Below, one piece after another: positions 24,688 through 33,136 of a DNA stretch of 41,278 nt. The DNA lies in contig DUCN01000042.1 of the NCBI GenBank assembly GCA_012959805.1, positions 1 to 41,278 of the forward strand, read 5' to 3'. The DNA comes from Myxococcales bacterium (lineage in GTDB: Bacteria; Myxococcota_A; UBA9160; UBA4427). Under the pieces are notes generated by a model. It ran no database searches and was not told where the DNA came from. It was given only the letters and a program-made list of their open reading frames with translations. How positions within the stretch are numbered: position 1 is the stretch's first letter; each line of letters begins with the position of its first letter. A program made the position numbers and the translations under genes.

Positions 24688-25251
24688 CTATTCCTGGGCG
24701 ACCGGGTCCTTCTCGAGTCCAGGCAGTCCATCGAGGCTCGTGTGATTCGCCTCGATCCGGCGCTCCATGAACGCCTCCTGGCTTCGCTTGGCGTTGTGCT
24801 TGACCAAAATGTCGCGGTCACCCACAAAGTCGTAGTTCGGCACGGCCCATCCGCAGGACCGCTGAACCCTTTCAATCGCGACTTCAATGATGCCGCGCAC
24901 CGGAACATCGATGTCGGGAAAATCGGGACGCAGCGCATCAAATCCTGGAGTGCCGAATTGATGCGCCGTTCCTTGTCCGTAGATCCGAAGAATCAGCGGA
25001 TCGCCCTCGAAAGCGCAGAACATCAAACAGATTCGGCCATTTTCCCGCAGATGAGCGTGGGTTTCGATTCCGCTTCCTCCGAGATCGATATAGGCGACCC
25101 GGACCGAATCGAGCCGCGCAAAACTCGACAGCCCCTTCGGCGAAACGTTGACATGACCGTCGGCGGAAAGTGGCGCCGTCGCAACGAAGAACATCTTCTG
25201 CTCGTCGATGAAGGCGGCTTCCTTGGGGCGAATCTCGTCAAAAACTTCCAT
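24688..25251 (-). CDS. Pyridoxamine 5'-phosphate oxidase-like flavin-binding protein
   Basis: A 187-residue protein with the split-barrel start EAAFIDEQKMFFVATAPLSA, DGHVNVSPKGLSSF and the later RICLMFCAFEGDPLILRIYG, characteristic of PNPOx-like general stress or FMN/F420-binding proteins. It ends with a basic C-terminus. It follows the ABA4-like gene by 3 bp, which in turn overlaps the TauD gene by 4 bp, so TauD, ABA4-like and this gene form a tight minus-strand operon. Ligand and reaction are unknown. It converges with the SelW gene. Confidence 0.85.
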   Translation of the reverse strand: MEVFDEIRPKEAAFIDEQKMFFVATAPLSADGHVNVSPKGLSSFARLDSVRVAYIDLGGSGIETHAHLRENGRICLMFCAFEGDPLILRIYGQGTAHQFGTPGFDALRPDFPDIDVPVRGIIEVAIERVQRSCGWAVPNYDFVGDRDILVKHNAKRSQEAFMERRIEANHTSLDGLPGLEKDPVAQE

Positions 25252-25254
25252 CTC

Positions 25255-25695
25255 TCACTGGGCCTCATCAAGGGTGACGGCACGCGTCAACGCGAATCGC
25301 AGCAGCAGGTATGCCAGTAGCCCGATTGGACCTAACATCAGAGTCATCACAAGACACGGCACGACGAAGAGATGGGAGATCGATCGGCGACGCGCGTCAC
25401 GAACTTCCCAGGCGCCTACGAAGAGATCGAAGACTAGATAATGCACCCATCCGACCAGCGCGAAGCTCGGACTCGTAAAGAGCATCATCACGCCATCAAG
25501 GGTCGAGAATCCGCCCTCCTCCGACATCGTCGGGCTCATCACTAAAACCGCCAGATAGACACTCCCCAGCAGAATGGGAATCCAGATCTGATGAACCAAC
25601 CGCTGCGTAAACGACCAATTCGGCGCGAAAGCCAGGAGCAGCCACGCGGGAAGCACGCCACTATTGCAGATCAAGAAGATCGTCTCGGGCGTCAT
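25255..25695 (-). CDS. ABA4-like (DUF4281) membrane protein
   Basis: A 146-residue protein with four hydrophobic helices: ICNSGVLPAWLLLAFAPN, IPILLGSVYLAVLVMSP, the ALVGWVHYLVFDLFVGAWEV segment and SHLFVVPCLVMTLMLGPIGL. The YLVFDLFVGAW motif and length match the ABA4/DUF4281 family, known in plants for neoxanthin formation but of unknown function in bacteria. Its start overlaps the TauD stop by 4 bp (ATGA), indicating translational coupling. Confidence 0.8.
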   Translation of the reverse strand: MTPETIFLICNSGVLPAWLLLAFAPNWSFTQRLVHQIWIPILLGSVYLAVLVMSPTMSEEGGFSTLDGVMMLFTSPSFALVGWVHYLVFDLFVGAWEVRDARRRSISHLFVVPCLVMTLMLGPIGLLAYLLLRFALTRAVTLDEAQ

Positions 25696-26594
25696 TCGAA
25701 TCCGCCGCTTACCTGTTTTTTCAGAAATGTATTCAATTGCCGATCGTGCCGACTCGCGGCACTGACCGGCTTGATTCCGGGGCTCCAGCGCGGGGGCTCG
25801 GCCGGCTCCGGAACATCGCCCATGACCGTCACACGCTGGATTACGCGTTCCCCTTCGAAGTCATTAAGTACACAATGCTGCGTACATCGATTGTCCCACA
25901 TGGCGATCGTGCCCTCGCTCCAGTGATAGCGAAGGGTGAACTGGCTTCGCGATGCCCAGCTCGTCAGAAACCCCAGCAAGGCGTCGCTTTCTTCATGACC
26001 GAGCTCGACGATTCGCCGTGTAAAATGCTCGTTCACGAAAAGCGACTTGCGTCCGGTGACGGGATGAACACGAATCACTGGATGAATCGCCATGTTCTCG
26101 GGGTGCCCATGCGCATGGGCATCATGAAGCGCACTCAGCCCTTCGCAAAAGGCGCGCATGGGCGGCGTCAGTTCTTCGTACGCCTTGTACATGTTTGCCC
26201 ACATCGTGTCCCCACCAACGGACGGGCACTTCACCATATGTAGAATCGCGATCACGGAGGGCTCTTCCTGACAGGTCAGGTCGCTATGCCACTCATCCGC
26301 GATTGCGCCCTTGCCTCCAAAGGCGCGGAGTTCGAAAAATTCCGGTCGTTCCCCGCCGAGCGATAGATTCGGATGGCTCTCGAGCTTCCCGAAGAGTTCA
26401 CCAAAGGCAATATGCGAATCCGGAGAGAGATGCTGATCGGGAAACAAGAGGACCTGATGATCCATGAGTAGAGACTCGATTCGCTTGGCCTCCGTGGGAC
26501 CCGCGTCCCGAAGCGATAGTCCGCGAACCTCTGCTCCCAAAGAACCCGAAAGCCTTCGGATGTCGAGACCCTCAACATTTTCAGAGACCGTCAT
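25692..26594 (-). CDS. TauD/TfdA-family Fe(II)/2-oxoglutarate dioxygenase
   Basis: A 300-residue enzyme from the ATG at 26594, chosen because GGAGG lies about 8 nt upstream; an upstream frame start at 26627 is possible. ADEWHSDLTCQEEPS carries the His-x-Asp iron ligands and AMWDNRCTQHCVLNDFEGER carries the distal His, with the Arg that holds 2-oxoglutarate in GERVIQRVTVMGD. This is the complete iron site. TauD-type enzymes hydroxylate taurine, 2,4-D-like or alkyl sulfate/lipid substrates. The gene is first of the TauD, ABA4-like, PNPOx-like operon. Substrate unknown. Confidence 0.93.
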   Translation of the reverse strand: MTVSENVEGLDIRRLSGSLGAEVRGLSLRDAGPTEAKRIESLLMDHQVLLFPDQHLSPDSHIAFGELFGKLESHPNLSLGGERPEFFELRAFGGKGAIADEWHSDLTCQEEPSVIAILHMVKCPSVGGDTMWANMYKAYEELTPPMRAFCEGLSALHDAHAHGHPENMAIHPVIRVHPVTGRKSLFVNEHFTRRIVELGHEESDALLGFLTSWASRSQFTLRYHWSEGTIAMWDNRCTQHCVLNDFEGERVIQRVTVMGDVPEPAEPPRWSPGIKPVSAASRHDRQLNTFLKKQVSGGFE

Positions 26595-26751
26595 GATTTC
26601 ATCCTCCACGTCATCGTTCCGAGGCACCCAGCGTACGACATCGATTCAGGGTTGTCCGGCCAGCGATTCGGCGACGAGCCGACGGGCGTGAGGGTTCCGG
26701 CAAGGCCCGCTAATAACCCTGCGTGACCGAAACCGACTCACCCGCCAGAAT

Positions 26752-27034
26752 GTGTTCTTCGATCTCGACGGGACGCTGACTGACCCCAAGATCGGCATCA
26801 CCTGCTCGATCCAGTACGCCCTCGAGAAGCTCGGGGTAGACGGGGATCGATCCAAAACAGGCGACAACGGTCGGTGATCGACGGCACGACATCATTGGCG
26901 CACATAACAACCAGATCTCATCGATTGGCGTACTCTACGGATACGGCTCACACGAAGAACCCGAAACCGCCGGTGCCAAGCGACTGGGCACCTCGCTCGA
27001 CTCGCTCGCGCATTGGCTGTTCCCGGCTTCCTGA
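26752..27034 (+). pseudogene. HAD-family phosphatase remnant (internal deletion)
   Basis: The first part gives VFFDLDGTLTDPKIGITCSI and QYALEKLGVD, the N-terminal nucleophile motif (Asp-Leu-Asp-Gly-Thr) of phosphoglycolate phosphatase-like HAD enzymes. After about 20 more codons the frame ends, and in a second frame GDRRHDIIGAHNNQISSIGV, then LYGYGSHEEPETAGAKRL follows, which is the C-terminal GDxxxD motif and tail of the same family, ending at TGA 27032-27034. The central roughly 120 residues (cap domain and motif III) are gone. It sits between the TauD operon promoter side and the nitroreductase stop. Confidence 0.75.
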
Positions 27035-27035
27035 C

Positions 27036-27737
27036 TCAGAACCCTCGAAAAGTCGCGAACTCGTCGACCGAGGCGCGGTCCGTATACAGGTCATTAATCA
27101 CAGCCTCGGGATCCGCATAACCGAGTGCCACCCCGCAGAAGACGAGATCCGTCTCGGGAATATTCGTGAACTCGCGAATGGACTTTCCCCAGAGCGACCA
27201 GGCTTCTTGCGGGCAGGTGTGCAGCCCCTTTTCTCGAGCCAGGAGCATGATGCTTTGCAAGAAAATTCCGAGATCCGAATACTGTGGCGGCCCCATGCAT
27301 CGGTCTATGCTGATGAATAGACCGACCGGAGCGCCGAAGAATTCGAAATTGAGGCTCATCTGCTTGGCGCGCGCGGCCTGGTCATCGCGCTCGATCCCAA
27401 CCAGGTCGTACATATCCCCGGCGACCTTACCCCGCCTTTGTCGATAGGGATTTTCGAGCTCGCGAGGATAAATATCGTATTCGGGGCCTTCGCCGAAGGG
27501 CGTCTCCTTCATGCGCTCGGCGACGACCTTCACGAACTCATCCCGCGCATCCCCAGCCAGAACGCTGACCTTCCAGGGCTGAAGGTTTCCGCCCGAGGCA
27601 GAGCGGCTCGCTGTCCCCAGGATCTCCCGAATAACAGACTCCGAAACAGGGGTATCCAGATATCCGCGAACGGATCGACGAGTATTGACGGCCTGGCTTA
27701 CTGTGGTGCTCGGATCGACAACGAACGAGTTCGACAC
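27036..27737 (-). CDS. Nitroreductase family flavoprotein
   Basis: A 233-residue FMN protein of the nitroreductase family. The N-terminal RRSVRGYLDTPVSESVIREI and ASRSASGGNLQPWKVSVLAG are the flavin phosphate-binding signatures, with GLHTCPQEAWSLWGKSIREF and VFCGVALGYADPEAVIN near the end. It reduces quinones, nitro compounds or acts on flavin-type substrates using NAD(P)H. It precedes nothing obvious; upstream on the same strand lie the MoaD-like and AOR genes, 86 bp away. Substrate unknown. Confidence 0.92.
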   Translation of the reverse strand: MSNSFVVDPSTTVSQAVNTRRSVRGYLDTPVSESVIREILGTASRSASGGNLQPWKVSVLAGDARDEFVKVVAERMKETPFGEGPEYDIYPRELENPYRQRRGKVAGDMYDLVGIERDDQAARAKQMSLNFEFFGAPVGLFISIDRCMGPPQYSDLGIFLQSIMLLAREKGLHTCPQEAWSLWGKSIREFTNIPETDLVFCGVALGYADPEAVINDLYTDRASVDEFATFRGF

Positions 27738-27823
27738 TTCTTCAGTTTCTCCAAAATTTCCCAGGCAAACCGCGCGCGATGATGACGTGGAGTCGGGAAT
27801 TCAACAAAAAAGGTGTGGCCGGA

Positions 27824-28084
27824 TCATCCACCCGCAGAGGATTTCACGAATCCGACCAGGTCACCATCGACGAGCTTCGTCTTCAACCCCTTGCGATAAT
27901 TAACAAGAACCCCGTTCACGGCGACCGCCGTACATCGCACGAGTTTATCGAAATCGTCACCCTCCGCGAACCGCGCCGCCGTCTGTGCAACGACTTCACG
28001 GACCGTCGCCGCCGTCTCCAGCTCGAAGCTCCTCTGCCCGAGGGCCTTGCTCATGTCGTAGGTCAACTCCACCTGGATACTCAT
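27824..28084 (-). CDS. MoaD/ThiS-like sulfur-carrier protein
   Basis: An 86-residue ubiquitin-like protein. The N-terminus (IQVELTYDMSKALG) and the ending VDGDLVGFVKSSAGG, with the terminal Gly-Gly needed for thiocarboxylate formation, are those of MoaD-type carriers that deliver sulfur to molybdopterin. Its start lies 29 bp after the stop of the AOR gene on the same strand. Genes for MoaD-like proteins are often next to AOR-type tungsten enzymes, whose cofactor is a bis-pterin, so it probably serves that cofactor. Confidence 0.88.
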   Translation of the reverse strand: MSIQVELTYDMSKALGQRSFELETAATVREVVAQTAARFAEGDDFDKLVRCTAVAVNGVLVNYRKGLKTKLVDGDLVGFVKSSAGG

Positions 28085-28113
28085 CGCGCCCTTCCTTCCA
28101 CTCGAATCGGAAA

Positions 28114-29997
28114 TTAGATTCGAATCTGCAATCGATCGAGCGTCTTCGCGGTTGGAACACCGTCCGCATTCCAGCCGCGCAGTTTGTAATAACGCGGCAA
28201 TAGCTCGCCAAGGGGATGGCCCGAGTCCATCGTCTCATAAATTGATTCGTTCAGGATTCGCGGGGGGAGCGTATCGTCCTTGCTCGTTAGCCCTTCGCGT
28301 AGATTATACATCCGCTCGAGATTGAAAATTCGAGCGCCGATTTCCTGAAGATGCCCGCTCGAGAAGGTCTGTCCCGTGATGTAGGTCAACCACTTCTCGA
28401 ACCAGAGCATGGGCTTGCCCTTCATTCCCATCGCCATTCGCATGACGGGGCCTGAGTTCTCAAAGGCCTTGGACATCATTCGATGCGTGAGCGATTTCGG
28501 ATCCATGTCGTGGATTGCTGCGGGAAACATCGCGTAGGTCGTAAAGATGCAGAGCACCATGGAGTTGATCGCGCAGGCAGTGTTCTGCATCAGGACGGGA
28601 ATATCCGCTTTCAATTTCAGATTCTGGGGATTGATTGTCAGAGGTCCCACGGACTCGAGGTACATGCTCGCGCCCTGGACATGACAGCCACCGCGATTGG
28701 TCGTTGCGTATTCGACACCTTGCGCAAACGACCCGCGCGGATCATAAGCGGAGAGTTCCAGGCCTTTCACATGCATCGCGAAATCGTGGCCGCCGATCTT
28801 CTCGCTCATCTTCTTCGAGCCATTCGCCAAGTCGTCGCCAACACCTCTGCGATGACCGATGTCGCGAATCAGCTCACTCACACCTTCGGACTCTCCGAAT
28901 TTAACACCCGCATCGAACATTCCACGTTCTTGCAGTTCCATCGCAAAACTAAGAGTCGCGCCAAGGCTGATCGTGTCCATTCCAAGATCATCCGCCAGAA
29001 AATTCCATTCCGAGACCTTCTTGAGATCGCCGATGAGAAGGTTGCTGCCCATCAGGGCCACCGTCTCATACTCTGGCCCCTTCACCCGTCCCTTGCCTTC
29101 GACCTCGACATCGCGGCCACAGGTCACTGGGCAATGCAGGCAACTGCTCTTCACTCCGACGAGTTCGTGGTCCTCCATGTACTCGCCAGAAATCGTCATG
29201 GCGTCATCGAAGTGGCCCTTCTGAAAATTCTTCGTCGGCAGCATTCCGCGAGCGTTCGTCGTGTTGACGATTCCCGCCGTCCCGAAGCGCTTGAGCGAAC
29301 TGCCCATCACGGGATGTTCCTTGAACATCTCGCGAATCTCTTTCGTGTAGGTCTTGAAGGCCTCCGGATCGTCCATTTCGAGCTTGCGCGTTCCCGTGAC
29401 GCTGATCGCCTTCAGGCGCTTCGAACCCATCACCGCACCGACGCCCGTTCGACCGGCGATCCGCTCATTGGAAACGATTCCCGCATAGAGAACCCGATTC
29501 TCTCCCGCCGGACCGATCACTGCGTGTGCCTTCTTCTTGCCGAGAATCTCCTGGGTTTCGTAGGTTCCCTTGCCCCACAAATCCGTCGCGTCGATGAACT
29601 CGACCTCGTCCCGGTCACCGTTCACCTCGATTCGAATCGGATGCTCGGACTGATGACTCACGACGATGATGTCGATGCCCGCGCGCTTCATTCCGTACGC
29701 ATAATTCCCACCGCACGTCGCATTCCCGATGCCCCCGGTCAAGGGGCTCTTGCAGACGACGGCGAATCGATTGCTCTGTGGTGCAACCGATCCGTTCAGA
29801 GGTCCCGTCGCAAAGATCAGCGGGTTCTCGGGACCCAGCGGATCGATCCCGGCTTCCGTTCGGTCATAGAGCAGACGAGTGCCATAACCCTTCCCACCGA
29901 TGTAGAGCCGCGCGATTTCCTCATCGAGGGGCTGGAACGAAAACGTTTGAGTAGCCAGGTCGATTTCGAGCACCCGACCCGCGTATCCCTTGATCAT
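28114..29997 (-). CDS. Aldehyde:ferredoxin oxidoreductase-family tungsto/molybdo enzyme
   Basis: A 627-residue protein of full AOR length. The N-terminal IGGKGYGTRLLYDR, SNRFAVVCKSPLTGGIGNAT and NYAYGMKRAGID are AOR domain 1. The [4Fe-4S] cysteines are in SCLHCPVTCGRD (around residue 290) and the C-terminal TACAINSMVLCIF; LGMDTISLGATLSFAMEL and LELSAYDPRGSFAQGVEYAT are the pterin-binding segments. It oxidises aldehydes or reduces carboxylates with a W- or Mo-bis-pterin and ferredoxin-type partner. In aerobic-looking genomes AOR members may act in aromatic or aliphatic acid metabolism. A MoaD-like gene follows. Divergent from YhhN. Confidence 0.93.
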   Translation of the reverse strand: MIKGYAGRVLEIDLATQTFSFQPLDEEIARLYIGGKGYGTRLLYDRTEAGIDPLGPENPLIFATGPLNGSVAPQSNRFAVVCKSPLTGGIGNATCGGNYAYGMKRAGIDIIVVSHQSEHPIRIEVNGDRDEVEFIDATDLWGKGTYETQEILGKKKAHAVIGPAGENRVLYAGIVSNERIAGRTGVGAVMGSKRLKAISVTGTRKLEMDDPEAFKTYTKEIREMFKEHPVMGSSLKRFGTAGIVNTTNARGMLPTKNFQKGHFDDAMTISGEYMEDHELVGVKSSCLHCPVTCGRDVEVEGKGRVKGPEYETVALMGSNLLIGDLKKVSEWNFLADDLGMDTISLGATLSFAMELQERGMFDAGVKFGESEGVSELIRDIGHRRGVGDDLANGSKKMSEKIGGHDFAMHVKGLELSAYDPRGSFAQGVEYATTNRGGCHVQGASMYLESVGPLTINPQNLKLKADIPVLMQNTACAINSMVLCIFTTYAMFPAAIHDMDPKSLTHRMMSKAFENSGPVMRMAMGMKGKPMLWFEKWLTYITGQTFSSGHLQEIGARIFNLERMYNLREGLTSKDDTLPPRILNESIYETMDSGHPLGELLPRYYKLRGWNADGVPTAKTLDRLQIRI

Positions 29998-30107
29998 GAA
30001 CTTCCCTCCGACGCATCGACACTGATCGCAGTCAACATATAAGACTCGTGTCGATCGAGTTCAACGAAGGCTAGCATCGCCGACCCCGTTGCAAGGAGAG
30101 TCCCATC

Positions 30108-30761
30108 ATGAATGCCGCCCTCGTCGTCTGCGCCTCGGCGGTCATCTGTCTAGTGATCGCCGAGTGGGCCCAATCGAAGACTGCGAAGGCCGCAGCCAAG
30201 ATGTCTGCGGCCTCGTCGTTCCTGGCGATGGCCTTTGCCTGCGGCGCCCTGGAATCGACGTATGGCCGGCTTCTCCTGACCGGACTTGTGCTGTGTTGGA
30301 TCGGTGATGCCTGCCTACTCTCGTCGGGCCGCTCGCTCGCATTCCTAATCGGGATCGGAGCCTTCCTCCTCGGTCACCTCGCCTATGCCATCGCGTTTCA
30401 TCAGCTCGGCATCCATCCTGGCGCGCTCCTCGGGGCGGCTCTCGTGGTCGGGAGCCTCGGCGTTTTTGTTCTCCGATGGCTCCGCCCCCACGTCCCCGAG
30501 GACTTTCGGATTCCTGTATTCTGTTATGTGGGCGTGATCTCACTCATGGTCGCAATGTCGATCGGCGCTTTTGTGGCGGGCGCTCCAATGCTGCTCGCTG
30601 TCGGCGCGATCGGGTTTGCTATTTCGGATGTCTTCGTCGCTCGTGAGCGATTCGTCCAATCCGGATTCATCAACCCCGCCCTGGGCCTCCCCTCCTATTT
30701 CGGATCGCAGATTCTATTGGCATACACCATCAAGCTCGTCGCGATCAGCTCAGTTGCCTAA
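30108..30761 (+). CDS. YhhN-family membrane protein (lysoplasmalogenase-like)
   Basis: A 217-residue protein with about seven or eight hydrophobic helices; the ATG has AAGGAGAG before it. LVLCWIGDACLLSSGRSLAF and FLLGHLAYAIAFHQLG, then AIGFAISDVFVARERFVQSG are the conserved YhhN blocks with paired acidic residues (Gly-Asp-x-x-Leu and Ser-Asp). Human TMEM86B of this family hydrolyses the vinyl-ether bond of lysoplasmalogens, and bacterial members are assumed to act similarly. It is transcribed away from the AOR gene. Function in this organism is inferred. Confidence 0.88.
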   Translation: MNAALVVCASAVICLVIAEWAQSKTAKAAAKMSAASSFLAMAFACGALESTYGRLLLTGLVLCWIGDACLLSSGRSLAFLIGIGAFLLGHLAYAIAFHQLGIHPGALLGAALVVGSLGVFVLRWLRPHVPEDFRIPVFCYVGVISLMVAMSIGAFVAGAPMLLAVGAIGFAISDVFVARERFVQSGFINPALGLPSYFGSQILLAYTIKLVAISSVA

Positions 30762-30837
30762 CCGCGAACCCGGCCTGATCGAAAGCGAACCGGTATGGCC
30801 GATCGAAGGCTCTTGCCGAAGTCGTTCGCTCGCGCCA

Positions 30838-31551
30838 TCAGAGCCTTTGTCGGTACAGGGCTGGATCAACGACCGCGGCCATGCGCAAGGCCATTTCCTC
30901 ACGATCCATGGAGCTGTCGCCTGCGAGTCCGAAATCCCCCTCGCGCCCCTCGGACTCGTGAAGGAATCGGAGCGTCTCGCGGCTCGCTTCGAGGGGCGAC
31001 GCGAGGACGGACCGATGCTCGACGAAACAAGTCATTACGTTGCCCGACCCATCGAGCCAGGCTTTGACGTTCTTGCTGACTTGTCGAAAGGCTTCGACCA
31101 ATTGCGTGCTGAGAGATTCGGCCACACTCCCACCGTCACTCTCACTCCCCCGACCGAGCCTTGCCAACATGGCAGACTGGGATGCCAGCACTTCTTCGAT
31201 CGCCCGCTCCATGAAGATCACGCGATATTCGTATCGCACTGGCAGATGGGGCAAGAGAGGCGCGACCACCTTCACGACCCGGCCACAGGCTTGCGCCAGA
31301 AATGCTGCATCCGTCTTTAATCGTTTCGTGGCTTCGAGCTCTAAATAGCCGTTCGGGTTGTCGATGTCCGCGGCACGCCGTCCATCGGAATGAATTGCCA
31401 GTCCCGCCGCCTCGAGCATCTGCATCATCATCGACGTCCCAGACCGGGGCATTCCCGAAACGATGATGATTCGGCCCTCGGATCCAGCCGCTTCGCCAGG
31501 CACGTTCTCAGACATTCTCTCGGGCAAACTCCCGGGCACAAAGGCCGTCAT
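30838..31551 (-). CDS. Sulfotransferase-like P-loop protein
   Basis: A 237-residue protein. RIIIVSGMPRSGTSMMMQML is the PAPS-binding P-loop of sulfotransferase-like proteins, and EYRVIFMERAIEEVLASQSA is the second (3'-phosphate-contact) helix region with Arg replacing part of the usual Arg-x-Pro. Family members transfer sulfate to small molecules, but short versions such as this may bind a nucleotide in another role. The start could be the first Met or the Met at residue 13; neither has an obvious ribosome-binding site. It is divergent from the PhyH gene at 31637. Confidence 0.82.
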   Translation of the reverse strand: MTAFVPGSLPERMSENVPGEAAGSEGRIIIVSGMPRSGTSMMMQMLEAAGLAIHSDGRRAADIDNPNGYLELEATKRLKTDAAFLAQACGRVVKVVAPLLPHLPVRYEYRVIFMERAIEEVLASQSAMLARLGRGSESDGGSVAESLSTQLVEAFRQVSKNVKAWLDGSGNVMTCFVEHRSVLASPLEASRETLRFLHESEGREGDFGLAGDSSMDREEMALRMAAVVDPALYRQRL

Positions 31552-31636
31552 CGATCTATTCGATCCGCTCGATCTACTTCCCTCAAACCACTGAAGGCCG
31601 ACAGAATCGCGTCGCAGCGTACGCTAGAATCGCGGG

Positions 31637-32491
31637 ATGGACAGACCGACCCTGAACACGGTTTCCGCCGACGCCTCCGATCTCGTCGCGCGTGTCGAGT
31701 CTTTAGTCGAAGCCGATGGCTACGCGATCATTCACAATGTCATCGACGACGACGCCTGCCACCAGCTCATCGCGGAAATCGATCGCGTCGAACGGGCATT
31801 CGACATCACATTCGGTCAGAATGGCTTCGAAGGCTTTGAGACTCGACGCATCTTTAACCTGATCGCACGGGGCCCGAGTTTCCGCGATCTCGTGATCAAT
31901 CAGACAATCCTCCAATCGATCGAAGGGCTGCTGGGCGAGGATTTCCTTTTGTCCGGAACGACATCGATGCATATCGGACCCGGAGAAACGATTCAGCCGC
32001 TCCACTCCGACGATGGAATGATCACGCTCCCGCGACCGCATCCCGCCACGATGGTTACGACGCTCTGGGCGCTCTCAACCTTCACGAGCGAAAACGGCGC
32101 AACCCGCCTGATTCCCGGTTCTCACAAACTCAAAGGGATCACACCGGGATCCGGCCATGAAGACGACATCCTGCTCGCAGAAATGCCAGCGGGAAGTGTG
32201 CTCATCCTGCACGGCTCGACCTGGCATGGAGGCGGTGCCAATACAACGGCTCAAGTCGATCGCTATGGACTTTCGATTCAGTATGTCGCTGGTTGGTGCC
32301 GGCAACAGCAGAATTTGATGCTCGGCACCCCTCGCGACATCGTCGCCAGTTATCCGCGACGCTTACAGGAATTGATCGGCTACTCCATGTACCGAAACGT
32401 CATGGGGCATGTAGACCGGGCACATCCTCTCAGCCTATTAGGCACGGACATCAAGCCGGAAATGGTTTGGGACAAATTGGGGAGAACATGA
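31637..32491 (+). CDS. Phytanoyl-CoA dioxygenase (PhyH) family protein
   Basis: A 284-residue Fe(II)/2-oxoglutarate dioxygenase. PLHSDDGMITLPRP carries the His-x-Asp iron ligands, ALSTFTSENGATRLIPGSHK is the conserved core, and LILHGSTWHGGGANTT carries the distal His. This is the complete iron site. PhyH family enzymes hydroxylate acyl-CoAs, halogenate or modify natural products; the neighbouring lipid-degradation genes suggest an acyl substrate, which is inference. Its frame ends just before the PF10118 remnant. Confidence 0.92.
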   Translation: MDRPTLNTVSADASDLVARVESLVEADGYAIIHNVIDDDACHQLIAEIDRVERAFDITFGQNGFEGFETRRIFNLIARGPSFRDLVINQTILQSIEGLLGEDFLLSGTTSMHIGPGETIQPLHSDDGMITLPRPHPATMVTTLWALSTFTSENGATRLIPGSHKLKGITPGSGHEDDILLAEMPAGSVLILHGSTWHGGGANTTAQVDRYGLSIQYVAGWCRQQQNLMLGTPRDIVASYPRRLQELIGYSMYRNVMGHVDRAHPLSLLGTDIKPEMVWDKLGRT

Positions 32492-32554
32492 TGAGCCATC
32501 AGCTCAAAAAAAGTCGTCACCGAACAGAGGTCATCAACCGATTGTCGTACGACA

Positions 32555-33018
32555 GATGGATTTCGATTTCCCGAGCGACTTCGATCCCGGCGTGATCAAG
32601 GGAGACCCCGCGCAATCGTATGCGATAATTGGCCTCTCACTCCTCCTACCCGACCTCGAACAAGTTCAGCGCCCAGGAAGGCCAGCACGACCGGCAACAC
32701 ACGCTCCTGAATGACTCGATTCGATTGCAGGGCTTTGAGGCGCTGACGACGGCATCGGCGCGCTTTTTCTTCGAAAGGCAATCTGATGACGAAATGCTGC
32801 CTTCCGTGAACGCGCTCTTTCAGTGGCATATGTCACGATTCATCTCTCGAGTCACCCGCTATATGCTTGAAGCCGATCCCTCCGCAGTCGAACGCTGCGG
32901 TGGGAAAGAAGGTCTGCGCGCTCGTCGCAAGGCCTTGGGCCCTGACCTTCGAAAGATCTTCCTGCCCAAACTCTTGAAGATCTATTCCCCCTGGTACACG
33001 CCTCACGACATTCCCTGA
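32555..33018 (+). pseudogene. PF10118-type metal-dependent hydrolase remnant
   Basis: From 32555 one frame gives MDFDFPSDFDPGVIKGDPAQ and IIGLSLLLPDLE, the N-terminus of putative metal-dependent hydrolases (PF10118), which usually read DFDFP then LSLLLPYLEPYFIR. A frame change then gives FSAQEGQHDRQHTLLNDSIR with its Glu-x-x-His-x-x-x-His-like metal site, and the C-terminal SVNALFQWHMSRFISRVTRY, then LLKIYSPWYTPHDIP. Several internal blocks are missing, including about 30 residues after LEQ and a stretch before SVNALF where the family has WHAAEE. Both ends survive, and the enzyme is almost certainly dead. Confidence 0.65.
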
Positions 33019-33136
33019 CGATCCAGAGTTGGAGGAAATGGCCGAGCAATACTCGAATCTCGCGATTTCTACGCGCTGAGGTCGGTCGAGTCTTCCCCTC
33101 GACCGGAATGGTCGAAACGGCATGGCTCGAAATGGC

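Noticed and set aside
28483..30042. Long plus-strand open frame (519 codons) opposite the AOR gene
   Set aside because: It is the antisense shadow of a well-conserved AOR; its translation has low-complexity His/Arg composition and no family signature.
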